In this document: positions 1 through 6,123 of the stretch, one piece after another
How the letters are laid out: each line of letters opens with the position of its first letter
Numbering within the stretch: position 1 is the first letter of the stretch
Source of the DNA: JADJOY01 sp046331705 [NCBI: bacterium]
GTDB lineage: Bacteria; JADJOY01
Assembly (NCBI GenBank): GCA_046331705.1
Contig: JAXLQJ010000102.1
Span: 1 to 13,685, forward strand
Length of the DNA stretch: 13,685 nt
Direction of reading: 5' to 3'
Notes under the pieces: model-generated
The model's input: the letters and a program-made list of their open reading frames with translations, nothing else
What the model was told of the DNA's origin: nothing
Database searches by the model: none
Made by a program: the position numbers and the translations under genes

Positions 1-89
1 TCCTGTACCGCGTTGAAGCACAGCGGCTGGTCGTATTCGTCGTGCGCGTCGCGCACCGCCGCGAGGTGTACCGGAACCTCCCCGGATGA
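1..89 (+). CDS. RelE/ParE-family toxin, C-terminal end (5' truncated by window)
   Basis: The frame starting at base 3 is open from the window edge to a TGA at 87-89. It encodes a 28-residue tail with the pattern LYRVE...RLVVFVVRVAHRREVYR. This is the C-terminal beta-strand and basic patch typical of RelE/ParE ribosome-dependent or gyrase-directed toxins, in which an arginine of the R-V-x-HRRxVY segment contributes to mRNA cleavage in RelE-type members. Only the end of the gene is present, so the catalytic set cannot be checked and an antitoxin upstream is outside the window. The next gene starts 82 bp downstream and is an XRE regulator, which is not the usual toxin-antitoxin order for RelBE. 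Family assignment is moderate; molecular target is unknown. Confidence 0.55.
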   Translation, partial: LYRVEAQRLVVFVVRVAHRREVYRNLPG

Positions 90-171
90 GGCGCTGAGGT
101 TGCTCAGCACATCGAGGGAGCGTGACCGCGACGACGGTTCGCCTGCGTCTCGCGGGCTCGGAGAGATCAAA

Positions 172-546
172 GTGTCGGACAACGTGAAGCGCACCGACCC
201 GCTGACCCAGGACCAGGTCGAGGCCATCGCCGAAGGCGTCCGGCGTCTCCTCGGAGACGAGCTGCTCGACAAGGCAGGTCAGCACGGCATCGACCTTCAC
301 GACTCGATCGCGTTCGGGCCGGTCGCCGCGCAGGTCCAGCAGGCTCGTGAGGCCGAGGGCCTCTCGCTCGAGGACCTGGCGCGTGAGCTGCACGTCGCGC
401 AGTACCGCATCCGCGACGTCGAGGGCTCACGCATCAACCAGATCCAGCCTGACGTCCTGCGGCGCGTGATCGAGCGGCTCGGTCTCGGAGGGTGGTATGC
501 AACCTGGGCCGAGCAGAATGCCGAGCTCGCTCGCCGGCTCACGTAG
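172..546 (+). CDS. XRE-type helix-turn-helix protein, 124 aa
   Basis: This is a small cytoplasmic DNA-binding protein. The GTG start at 172 is chosen because a GAGAG ribosome-binding site lies at 161-165. The frame is open further upstream, but that stretch has poor coding character and overlaps the RelE-like tail. Residues 1-45 form an acidic helical N-terminus. Residues about 51-105 read as an XRE fold, with the AREAEGLSLEDLARELHV segment as helices 1-2 and YRIRDVEGSR as the recognition region. A short C-terminal helix (AEQNAELARRLT) follows. It sits just after a RelE-like toxin end, so it could be an antitoxin-like repressor or an unrelated regulator of a mobile region. No ligand domain is visible. 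The target operator is unknown. Confidence 0.6.
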   Translation: MSDNVKRTDPLTQDQVEAIAEGVRRLLGDELLDKAGQHGIDLHDSIAFGPVAAQVQQAREAEGLSLEDLARELHVAQYRIRDVEGSRINQIQPDVLRRVIERLGLGGWYATWAEQNAELARRLT

Positions 547-1049
547 ATCCTGAACGAAGCAACGCTCGACGCCCGCGCCGACGACGGGCTGGTCGGCACC
601 GTCACCTCCAGCGCCCGCCACGACGGCGTGTGCGTCAACCGGGGCGAATGAGCCTGGGGCGCCCGCCGTTCGCGATCCCTCGCGGCGTGGCAGCTACGAA
701 GGTGGGCAATCCTTGGCATCCCCGGTCGCAAAGAAATTCGTACCGCGGCCGAGGTCCCGTTCGAGGTGGCGCTCGTTGAGACCGAGGGCGGCCGATCTAG
801 CGGTCTCGGAAGAGCGGAACCTCCGCCCATCATTCATGTCCAGGTCACAGCTTGTGAGATCGGCGGCGCGACCGGCGCCCCGGGTGAAGGGTGTACGATC
901 GACGCGGCGAGAAGGCAGTCCTCGACGCGGCCGGCGCGGTCACGCTCCCGCTGGTGACCCGCAACGCGTCGGTCGCTATCCACCTCGACGCGGCGTTGGG
1001 TGCGGTCGATAGTTCGATCTCGCTCGAACCCCGCCGGAGGTCCTCGCGT
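547..1049 (+). other. 503-bp stretch without a convincing gene
   Basis: No frame here has a good start, ribosome-binding site and coding bias together. Right after the XRE stop, the same frame stays open for 34 codons (547-651) with a plausible composition. It has no start codon, so it may be a decayed gene end. One copy of the direct repeat lies at 651-723. The rest, up to the GGAGG at 1036-1040 in front of the next gene, shows nothing I can name. Confidence 0.5.
651..723 (+). repeat. direct repeat, copy A (partner at 4079-4151)
   Basis: An ungapped alignment with 4079-4151 matches at 58 of 73 positions by hand count. The first 51 positions match at 45, and the last 22 match more loosely. 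The partner copy runs directly into the 3' acceptor end of tRNA-Glu. This copy has only a weak resemblance to that tRNA end (ggcatcccc against ggtgtcccc) and no tRNA behind it. Differences show no clear third-position bias in any frame, so it need not be coding. It could be one end of an old island or a duplicated tRNA flank. Confidence 0.6.
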
Positions 1050-1547
1050 GTGTCCAAGCGCCCGACGTGGTCGATGGTGAAAGCGGCGCTCGAAGGCGCC
1101 GATGCACCGCAGTTGCTCGGCCTCGTGCACGAGCTCTACCAACTTGACGCACGGAACCGCGAGTTCCTTCATGCTCGTTTCGTCGATCGCGCTGCGAGTC
1201 TGGACCGGGCTCGGAAGGCCGTGAGCGACGCGCTCTTTCCCGACCCCTTCAGCAAGCGGGGCGTCCGCCTGAGAGAGGGACGGCAGGCAATCCGTGACTA
1301 CGTCGGCGCGACGGGCGACGCCGCGGGTGAGCTCGACCTGATGATCGGCTACATCGAAGCAGGCACGGCGTTCGCGATGGACGTGGGCTACGACGAGGAC
1401 GCGTTCTTTGCCTCACTCGCCGCCGTGCTTTCCGAGATCCGCGCTCGTGTCAGGCAGATGCGGCCCTACGAAGCGAAGCAGCACGTCACGCGCTTCGAGC
1501 AGCTCGCCGACCTCGGACGCGATCTTCGATGGGGATGGGGCGATGCA
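1050..1547 (+). pseudogene. DUF6155-like hypothetical protein, 3' end replaced by foreign DNA
   Basis: The GTG start at 1050 follows a strong GGAGG (1036-1040) at good spacing. About 166 residues look genuine: an N-terminal helical stretch (LLGLVHELYQLDARNREFLHARF), then an alpha-helical middle with GELDLMIGYIEAGTAFAMDVGYDEDAFF, and a C-terminal LRWGWGDA. This order resembles the DUF6155 family, whose function is not known. After about 1547 the protein turns into arginine-rich out-of-frame readings of transposon sequence. The frame nevertheless stays open to a stop at 2421-2423, so the locus would make a chimeric product of roughly 457 residues if expressed. The lost 3' end was probably removed by insertion or deletion linked to the adjacent IS. 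The domain name is recalled, not searched. Confidence 0.5.
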
Positions 1548-1599
1548 CGCGTGTCAGCCGCGAAGGCGGTGGCGGACCGCAGCCTTGCGGGCGACTTAA

Positions 1600-1833
1600 C
1601 CGGGTCGCGGCGGCCCGGCGCAAGGCTCGAACCGCGAGCGCCAACTCGTACCTCAAAGGGCGTTCCCTTCGTTCGCAGACTTCGCTCGCTTCGGTGCGGC
1701 GTACGTCGATCCCGGTGCCGACTACTACGAGGCGAGCTACCGGGAGCGGGTCCTCGCCAACCTCCGGAAGCGAGCGCGCTCGCTGGGATTCGACCTCATC
1801 GAAGGAGAGCCCGCTGGAATCGGAGTTTCTTAG
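1600..1833 (+). pseudogene. C-terminal tail of an unidentified protein, possibly a transposase
   Basis: A frame preceded by a stop at 1597-1599 and ending at TAG 1831-1833 encodes a convincing protein end. It reads SFADFARFGAAYVDPGADYYE, followed by YRERVLANLRKRARSLGFDLIEG. The basic YRERVLxNLxxRAxxLGFxL pattern is one I associate with C-terminal tails of insertion-sequence transposases, but I cannot name the family. There is no start codon and the upstream part is missing. Its end overlaps, in a different frame, the surviving tail of IS3 orfA. This points to one mobile element deleted into another. Confidence 0.35.
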
Positions 1834-1870
1834 GAAGGCGGCAACCTTCTTCGCGAGGGAAAGCCGATGA
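1814..1870 (+). pseudogene. IS3 orfA, surviving C-terminal tail
   Basis: Eighteen codons ending at TGA 1868-1870 encode a residue run ending EFLRKAATFFARESR. This is the characteristic end of IS3-family OrfA, the HTH-leucine-zipper DNA-binding subunit. The stop overlaps the orfB ATG at 1867, and orfB lies in the -1 frame, as expected for a programmed-frameshift IS3 element. The HTH and zipper parts are gone. Confidence 0.7.
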
Positions 1871-2649
1871 GGTTTCACTTCATCGCTGCGGAAAAGGATC
1901 ACTTCCCGATACGCATGCTCTGCCGGGTCTTGCAGGTGACCGCCGCCGGCTTCTACGCGTGGCGACGTCGCGGTCCCAGCGAGCGGGCGACGGCGGATGC
2001 CCAGCTCGCCGTCGCGATCACCGCATCGCATCGTGCGAGCCGCTGCACCTACGGCAGCCCACGTGTGCATCGCGACCTGCGCGAGCAGGGACGGCGCCAC
2101 GGACGCAAGCGCGTCGCGCGCATCATGCGCGAGCGACAGCTCGTCGCTCGGCAGAAGCGCCGCTTCCGGCGGACGACCGACTCGCGGTACGCGTTCCCGA
2201 TCGCACCAAACTGGCTGAAGCGGCGGTTTGCACCGGCGAAACCGAATCAAGTCTGGGCGGCGGACGTCACGTACCTCGCGACGCTGCGGGCCGAGCTCGT
2301 CGACCACGAGCACTACGCGACACGGGAGGCCGCGATCGCGTCGATCGGGGGTTACATCGACGGCTTCTACAACGTTTGCCGCCGGCATTCGTTCCTCGGC
2401 TACGTGAGTCCGCTGGAGTTTGAAGTGCGGGCTCGTCGCTGGCGCGGCCCCTTCTCGACCCGCGATCCTCGACGATCTCCAGGCAACGCGGGGAAACCGA
2501 CCTCGCCAAATGGCTCCAGAGCGCTTCCGCGGAGAGGGGCCGCTACCTCGGTATCCCCCCGCAACGAGCGTGTGAAGCGGTCGCGGCCGCAGGGGAGTCG
2601 CGATCATCCGGGCGATCCACCGGAGGCGAACCCGAACTTTCACGCATAA
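1867..2649 (+). pseudogene. IS3 orfB transposase with in-frame deletion of the DDE core
   Basis: OrfB of IS3-family elements is the catalytic integrase-like subunit, made as an OrfAB fusion by frameshifting. Here residues 1-135 are intact in type: FPIRMLCRVLQVTAAGFYAWRRR at the start, the HTH_21-like YGSPRVHRDLREQG region, and WAADVTYLAT with the first catalytic Asp. The protein then jumps at about 2281-2286 to the C-terminal YIDGFYNVCRRHSFLGYVSPLEFE. Roughly 120 residues, including the second Asp and the Glu of the DDE triad, are missing without a frameshift. After about 2440 the usual stop is absent and the frame runs on to 2649 through unrelated low-complexity residues. It is not a working transposase, but the protein could still bind DNA if expressed. 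Confidence 0.85.
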
Positions 2650-2655
2650 TCATGG

Positions 2656-2680
2656 TGTCAACGAAATCGGGACAAGATCA
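2656..2680 (-). repeat. right terminal inverted repeat of the IS3 remnant
   Basis: On the minus strand the sequence starts TGATCTTGTCCCGATT and ends in TTGACA. It resembles the ends of IS3 itself (TGATCTT..., then GACAC) and lies downstream of orfB, as expected. The mate at the left end is missing. The sequence outside it, from 2681, belongs to a HEAT-repeat gene fragment. Confidence 0.7.
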
Positions 2681-2932
2681 GAGCGTCTTGGCGCTCGTGC
2701 AAGAGCCCGTACGAGCAATGATGGGCTCGCGACTCGACGCAAGCCGCCGCCTCGATCGTCAGCGCGCTCTTGCAGCCTTAGCCTGGTCGACGAGCGCGCC
2801 GGTGCCGAGCTCGCGCAGGTGTTCGAGAGCGCCCACGGCGGTGCGCCGCACCGGCGGGTTGGGGTCGTCGAGCGCCTGGACGAGTACGGGGATCGCACCA
2901 TCGCCGGCACGTGTCACGTGGCGTCCGACCAG
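2658..2932 (-). pseudogene. HEAT-repeat protein fragment
   Basis: Reading leftward, the frame after a stop at 2933-2935 encodes one clear HEAT/PBS-lyase-type repeat: AIPVLVQALDDPNPPVRRTAV followed by GALEHLRELG and a short helical extension. HEAT repeats form protein-binding solenoids. No start codon with a ribosome-binding site precedes it (only a GTG at 2917), and just one repeat survives. The frame then enters the IS3 right end at 2680 and stops at 2658-2660, so the gene was cut on both sides. It shares the reading frame of the small gene upstream, separated from it by that stop. The original function cannot be inferred. Confidence 0.5.
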
Positions 2933-3088
2933 CTAGGGCCGCCGAGGTCGCTGGGTCGCCACTCGAACCTCTCGCTCGTCGGCGCTCAGCCGGGCTGCGT
3001 CCTTTGCCGACCACCGGATCTCACCGCCCGTCTTGTGGGGCTTGCAGAGTGGGCAGGACCGCCGCTTTCTCTTGAGTCGCTTTCTCAT
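2933..3088 (-). CDS. small Cys-motif basic protein, 51 aa
   Basis: The ATG at 3088 is preceded by AGGAGACAGGAG, an unusually good ribosome-binding region, which decides this start over the upstream in-frame ATG at 3169. The product opens with a very basic stretch (MRKRLKRKRRSCPLCKPHK), contains one CxxC pair at residues 12-15 followed by a His, and ends with a charged tail. Short proteins with a CPLCKPHK-like core recur as conserved hypotheticals; a half zinc-knuckle that dimerises or binds nucleic acid is possible. It lies 84 bp downstream of the HigBA-like pair on the same strand and might be co-transcribed with it. No function is known to me. Confidence 0.55.
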   Translation of the reverse strand: MRKRLKRKRRSCPLCKPHKTGGEIRWSAKDAARLSADEREVRVATQRPRRP

Positions 3089-3172
3089 CTCCTGTCTCCT
3101 GTAACTGCGCCAACCTGCGGAATCTCGCCCCAGACGGACTGCCGGCGAAGATCGCCGAAGTAGGTCCATGCG

Positions 3173-3490
3173 TCAGACCTCGAGCACCACTCGCTCCCCA
3201 TCGTCGAAGACGGCCGCGAGCTCGAGGTGACCTCCGAGCGCCTCGATGTACTCGCGCAGCGTCGAGAGCTGCGGGTCCGCGCTGCGCTCGGCGCGGGAGA
3301 CGCTGGTCTGCTCGACGCCGAGCGCTTCGGCGAGCTGCACCTGTGTGCGGCCGCGCTGCTTCCGCAGCTCGGCGAGCTCGAAGCGCGCATGCTCACGGAG
3401 CGCCGCCTTGCGAATGCGCTCGACGTTGGCCCGGCGCTTCGGATCGGCGAGCACCGGGCCGCTCAGGTCCTTGAAGTTCCGTGCCTTCAT
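3173..3490 (-). CDS. HigA-like XRE antitoxin, 105 aa
   Basis: This is the antitoxin partner of the preceding toxin gene. Its ATG (3488-3490) overlaps the toxin stop by the 4-bp ATGA, so the two are translationally coupled. Residues about 35-80 form an XRE helix-turn-helix: FELAELRKQRGRTQVQLAEAL, then GVEQTSVSRAE as turn plus recognition helix. The last 25 residues (LEYIEAL-type helix and a beta hairpin ending VVLEV) would pair with the toxin. The N-terminal 30 residues are charged. Toxin-first order is typical of HigBA. It probably represses its own operon through the palindrome at 3859-3874. Confidence 0.85.
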   Translation of the reverse strand: MKARNFKDLSGPVLADPKRRANVERIRKAALREHARFELAELRKQRGRTQVQLAEALGVEQTSVSRAERSADPQLSTLREYIEALGGHLELAAVFDDGERVVLEV

Positions 3491-3849
3491 GGGATCGAAC
3501 CCTCCTCGCGCAGCTCGGCGAGATACTGCGCGTAGATCGCTTCCGCGCGCGGGATCGCGTCGCGGTACCACTCGTTCCACTGGCCCGACTTGTTGCCCCC
3601 GATGAGGAGCACCGCCTGCCGGATCGGATCGAAGATGAAGAGCACGCGCAGGGCCCCGCCTTCGCTCGCGCGCAGTTCTTTCAGGTTCGGCAGGTTCGAG
3701 CCGATGATCGTGTCCACGGACGGCCGCCCCAGGTTCGGGCCGTGCTCTTCGAGGAGCTGCACGCGGCCCACGAGCGCGTCTTGCTGGTCGGCCGTGAGGG
3801 CGTCCCACCACTCCGCGAATTCGTCGGTGAACAGAACCTCCCAGGGCAT
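3487..3849 (-). CDS. HigB/RelE-superfamily toxin (phage Gp49-like), 120 aa
   Basis: The family cleaves mRNA, usually at the ribosome. The sequence has the layout of HigB-type Gp49-like proteins: an N-terminal FTDEFAEWWDALTADQQDAL strand-helix, a helix with RVQLLEEHGPNLGRP, then NLKELR (residues 55-60), RVLFIFD (68-74), VLLIGGNK (80-87) and a C-terminal helical tail. Length is normal for the family. The KELR and RVLF strands carry the basic residues expected at the RNA-binding face. No Shine-Dalgarno precedes the ATG at 3847-3849, and the predicted transcription start lies almost at the ATG, so a leaderless transcript is possible. Toxin first, antitoxin second with ATGA overlap supports HigBA. 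The chromosomal target is not shown. Confidence 0.85.
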   Translation of the reverse strand: MPWEVLFTDEFAEWWDALTADQQDALVGRVQLLEEHGPNLGRPSVDTIIGSNLPNLKELRASEGGALRVLFIFDPIRQAVLLIGGNKSGQWNEWYRDAIPRAEAIYAQYLAELREEGSIP

Positions 3850-3855
3850 GACCGT

Positions 3856-3884
3856 AGAATGCGCTACAGCGCATACGCAGTCAA
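3856..3884 (-). promoter_or_regulatory. toxin-antitoxin promoter with operator palindrome
   Basis: Reading toward the toxin, TTGACT (complement of 3879-3884) and CATTCT (complement of 3856-3861) are 17 bp apart, a good -35 and a weak -10. Between and overlapping them is a perfect inverted repeat, ATGCGCT-2-AGCGCAT (3859-3874). An HTH antitoxin bound there would block RNA polymerase, the standard autorepression design. The transcription start would fall within a few bases of the toxin ATG. Confidence 0.6.
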
Positions 3885-4078
3885 GCGCATGTGGGTCGGT
3901 CGACTGAGCGCCCGTACAACATCCTTGACGGTGGTCCGCCAGGCTGCCGATCCCGACTTCGCTGAGGGAAGGCTAGCGACGTCAGGAAGGCGTAGGAGGG
4001 GAATCACGTGAAGCGTCGCAAGCCCGCTCGACGGGTGGATCGACCATCGCGGAGCTCCTGCGCGACGCCGCGCGAGAG

Positions 4079-4151
4079 AGCCTGGGGCTCCCGCCGTTCA
4101 CGATCCCTCGTCGCGTGGCAGGCACGAAGCCGAACTATTCCTGGTGTCCCC
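4079..4151 (+). repeat. direct repeat, copy B (partner at 651-723)
   Basis: This copy matches 651-723 at 58 of 73 positions by hand count and ends inside the acceptor stem of the tRNA-Glu gene (minus strand, 4142-4219). A strong AGGAGG ribosome-binding site (about 3995-4000) and a GTG at 4008 stand just upstream. In a shifted frame the DNA reads STIAELLRDAARESLGLPPF, which looks like the helix of a ribbon-helix-helix antitoxin. The repeat may therefore overlap the ruined end of such a gene. Copy A lacks that upstream part. Confidence 0.6.
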
Positions 4152-4219
4152 AGGAGGATTTGAACCTCCGTCTCAGGACTGAGGATCCTGCGTCCTGGGC
4201 CGGGCTAGACGATGGGGAC
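4142..4219 (-). tRNA. tRNA-Glu (anticodon CTC), CCA encoded, unusual C33
   Basis: Reading leftward from 4219 the cloverleaf folds fully: acceptor GTCCCCA/TGGGGAC, a Glu-type D arm (GTCTAG...CCAGGAC), anticodon stem CAGGA/TCCTG, T stem GGAGG/CCTCC with loop TTCAAAT, discriminator A and an encoded CCA. The 7-base anticodon loop is TCCTCAG, which places CTC at 34-36 but gives C instead of the nearly universal U at position 33. All stems pair, so it is probably a real tRNA with a loop substitution rather than a wreck. Its 3' end abuts repeat copy B. Confidence 0.85.
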
Positions 4220-4553
4220 GGATGCGTGACGCGCGACTCGTGCGCGGGGCAAGGCTGGGAGAGGCGGGCTTGGGTGTCAACCCAGCGGACACGGCGGGAC
4301 GCCGGCGGCAGACTCAGCGGACGTCGGACCGATGTCGAGGCTCCTCACCACCGCACGCGTGCCGCAGGCGTCTGGTCCGACTCCGGCGTCCGGCGAGGGC
4401 GTGCGTCCCGGGATTGCCCGCCTTCGGTAAGGTCCCCGCGCTCGAATTCGCGACGCGGCTTTCCGGCGGGACTTTCCGCTGCGGCGCGGCGCGCGCTACG
4501 ACTCGATGAGCGATCTCGGAGGCATTCTCGCAGGCGTTCTCGGAGGACTCTGC
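4220..4553. other. 334-bp spacer between tRNA-Glu and lipoprotein gene
   Basis: The spacer must hold the tRNA promoter (leftward) and the lipoprotein promoter (rightward). A perfect TTGACA -35 hexamer on the minus strand is at 4275-4280, but the -10 region 17-18 bp on (CAGCCT or AGCCTT) is poor. No protein-coding frame here has a believable start. An in-frame ATG at 4506 extends the lipoprotein gene, but I prefer the GTG at 4554. Confidence 0.4.
4252..4280 (-). promoter_or_regulatory. possible tRNA-Glu promoter
   Basis: TTGACA (complement of 4275-4280) is a consensus -35. The hexamer at the right spacing matches the -10 consensus at only two positions. The start site would lie about 25-30 bp before the mature tRNA 5' end. 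The -35 is the only solid element. Confidence 0.3.
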
Positions 4554-5315
4554 GTGGAAGCGTTGCGTTCTCGGCGCTGGCGATGGCTGGTGGGCCCGGC
4601 CATGGCTTTGGGCCTGGTGCTGACGGTGCTCGGGTGTGGTGAGTCGTCGCACGGCGGCGGTTCTTCCCGTAGCACGACCGCCCGCGGCGTCGCGTTCAAT
4701 TTCGGGCCGCAGGGCGGCGCGGTCGCCGACGGCGAGGTGTCGATCCTCGAGATGCCGGATCGGGTGACGCGCACCGATGAGGGCGGTGAGTTCGCGTTCG
4801 ACGATCTTCCGGTGGGTTCCCAGGCGTCGTTCGTGCTGCGTGCGCACGGTCGCCCGGAGATTCAGACGGCGACGTTTCTGCTCGGCGAGCCGCCGCTCGA
4901 GGGCGTCTCGTTCCAGTCGCCGGACGACACGATGGTGGCGCTCTTGGCGCTGCTGGTCGGCGCGGCACCGCGAGCGGATCGCTGCCAGCTCGCGGCGACC
5001 GTGACTCGCGCGAATCCCGAGCTGGTGGCGGGGAAGACGCACGGTGAGCCCGGCGCCACGGTGACCATCGATCCAACTCCCGCGGAGGCGGATGGTCCGA
5101 TCTACTTCAACCTGATCACCTGGAACGCGATCTGGCCGGATCGGCGCCTCTCTGCCACCACGGACGACGGTGGCGTGCTCTACGTGAACGTAACGCCGGG
5201 GACGTATCGGTTGCGCGCGCACAAGGCGGGCGTGATGTTCCGCGACGTCGCGGTCACGTGTCGCGCCGGGATCGTCGCGAACGCCGCGCCGCCATGGGGG
5301 CTTCAGGCGGAGTGA
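4554..5315 (+). CDS. secreted lipoprotein with beta-sandwich (carboxypeptidase-regulatory-like) domains
   Basis: Function is unknown; it is likely an envelope-anchored protein. The GTG at 4554 is preceded by GGAGG (4542-4546) with 7-bp spacing and gives a classic signal: a basic n-region (LRSRRWRW), a hydrophobic core, and lipobox LTVLGC with Cys28. The alternative ATG at 4506 would give an over-long leader of 44 residues. A Gly/Ser linker follows. Residues about 42-100 read as a carboxypeptidase-regulatory-like beta-sandwich (GGAVADGEVSIL...TDEGGEFAFDDLPVGS). A second such domain near residues 150-245 ends with TPGTYRLRAHKAGVMFRDVAV. A Cys pair (near CQLAATV and VTCRAG) may form a disulfide. 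It stands some 800 bp before the lipase operon, with a gene on the opposite strand between. Total length is 253 residues. Confidence 0.7.
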   Translation: MEALRSRRWRWLVGPAMALGLVLTVLGCGESSHGGGSSRSTTARGVAFNFGPQGGAVADGEVSILEMPDRVTRTDEGGEFAFDDLPVGSQASFVLRAHGRPEIQTATFLLGEPPLEGVSFQSPDDTMVALLALLVGAAPRADRCQLAATVTRANPELVAGKTHGEPGATVTIDPTPAEADGPIYFNLITWNAIWPDRRLSATTDDGGVLYVNVTPGTYRLRAHKAGVMFRDVAVTCRAGIVANAAPPWGLQAE

Positions 5316-5603
5316 GCCGGAAATCGCGTCGTCGGCGCGGCGTCGTGGACGTCCGAAGCGTGCCCTCGCTGCGCCGGGATCGACAGATCGCCGCGCGTTG
5401 CGAACGGATCCCCGCCCGTTGCGTGCGGTGCCTTCCCAGCAGCCCCTCCGCTGGCGGCGCCGCACGGCGCCGCTGGGCTGGTACGCGAGGGGGCGGATCG
5501 GCCAGGCGAGCGAGTGCGTGCCAAGCGCTTGTTGGCCGTTGGCTCACGCCGCCGCGGGGATCGCCGCGGCACGCGACGTGATGGCCGGCAGCGCCGCCGT
5601 GCG

Positions 5604-5930
5604 CTACGGCTCGAACGAGCAGACGTACTCGGCGATGCCGGACGCGACCGTGATGTCGAAACCCGAACGCGCCGGCACGCGGAAGCTGGTGCCCGCGCCG
5701 TGGTCGCGCCATTCGCTGGTGCCGTCGAGGCGAACGCGGCAATGCCCGGCGACGATCTCCATCACTTCGGCGGCGTCGGTGCCGAAGTGGAACTCGCCCG
5801 GGTAGATGAGCCCGAGCGTCTTCCGGCTGCCGTCGGCGAAACGGATGGTGTGGCTCACGACCTTGCCGTCGAAATAGACGTTGGCTTTCGCGACGGCGGT
5901 GACGTTCGAGAATTCGCGGGTGTCGTTCAT
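5604..5930 (-). CDS. ppnP: pyrimidine/purine nucleoside phosphorylase PpnP (YaiE/DUF1255 family)
   Basis: PpnP is a small cupin-fold cytosolic enzyme that phosphorolyses several nucleosides to base plus ribose-1-phosphate. The protein shows the family pattern in order: NVYFDGKVVSHTI near residues 17-29, TLGLIYPGEFHFGT at 38-51 (E. coli has VGVMVEGEYTFST), AEVMEIVAGHCRVRL, EWRDHGAGTSFRVPARSGFDI, and a final EYVCSF. It has 108 residues against about 94 in E. coli. The extra residues are an N-terminal extension (MNDTREFSNVT). The ATG at 5930 lacks a strong ribosome-binding site, so a start slightly downstream is possible. It is divergent from the lipase gene with about 190 bp between them. It is a housekeeping salvage enzyme with no obvious link to its neighbours. 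Confidence 0.88.
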   Translation of the reverse strand: MNDTREFSNVTAVAKANVYFDGKVVSHTIRFADGSRKTLGLIYPGEFHFGTDAAEVMEIVAGHCRVRLDGTSEWRDHGAGTSFRVPARSGFDITVASGIAEYVCSFEP

Positions 5931-6123
5931 GGCGGCCGAGTTTGGCACGGACGAAGGGGCGACGTGCTCGGGAGCGATTCGCCGCGGTGCGCGGCGCGTC
6001 GGGCCGGATTTCGCGAAGCGCTCGCCGTGGCGTGCGCGCGAGCGGTCGAGCTGATCTCGAGTTGCGGGGTGAGTTGAGGGTTGCGGCGGATGACGCGCGC
6101 ATCTAGCATGGCGCGCGCCGATC

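Larger units (their letters stand above)
1814..2680 (+). mobile_element. IS3-family insertion sequence remnant (left end and catalytic core lost)
   Basis: The element keeps the last residues of orfA, a 4-bp ATGA overlap between orfA and orfB, the N-terminal third and the extreme C-terminus of orfB, and the right terminal inverted repeat. On the minus strand the outer end begins TGATCTTGTCCCGATT, matching the TGATCTT start of IS3-type ends. No matching left inverted repeat is visible upstream of 1814, where unrelated sequence and a DUF6155-like gene fragment abut. An in-frame internal deletion near 2281-2286 removed the DDE core. The element cannot transpose by itself. Confidence 0.8.

Noticed and set aside
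547-651. In-frame continuation after the XRE gene stop, possibly a read-through domain
   Set aside because: The XRE protein ends naturally, there is no start codon or known motif, and nothing suggests stop-codon suppression.
4115-4642. Plus-strand open frame of 175 codons
   Set aside because: Its first part is the antisense of tRNA-Glu and the rest runs out of frame into the lipoprotein gene.
4314-5465. Long minus-strand open frame over the lipoprotein gene
   Set aside because: Arg/His-rich composition without motifs. The plus strand has a ribosome-binding site, signal peptide, lipobox and beta-domains.
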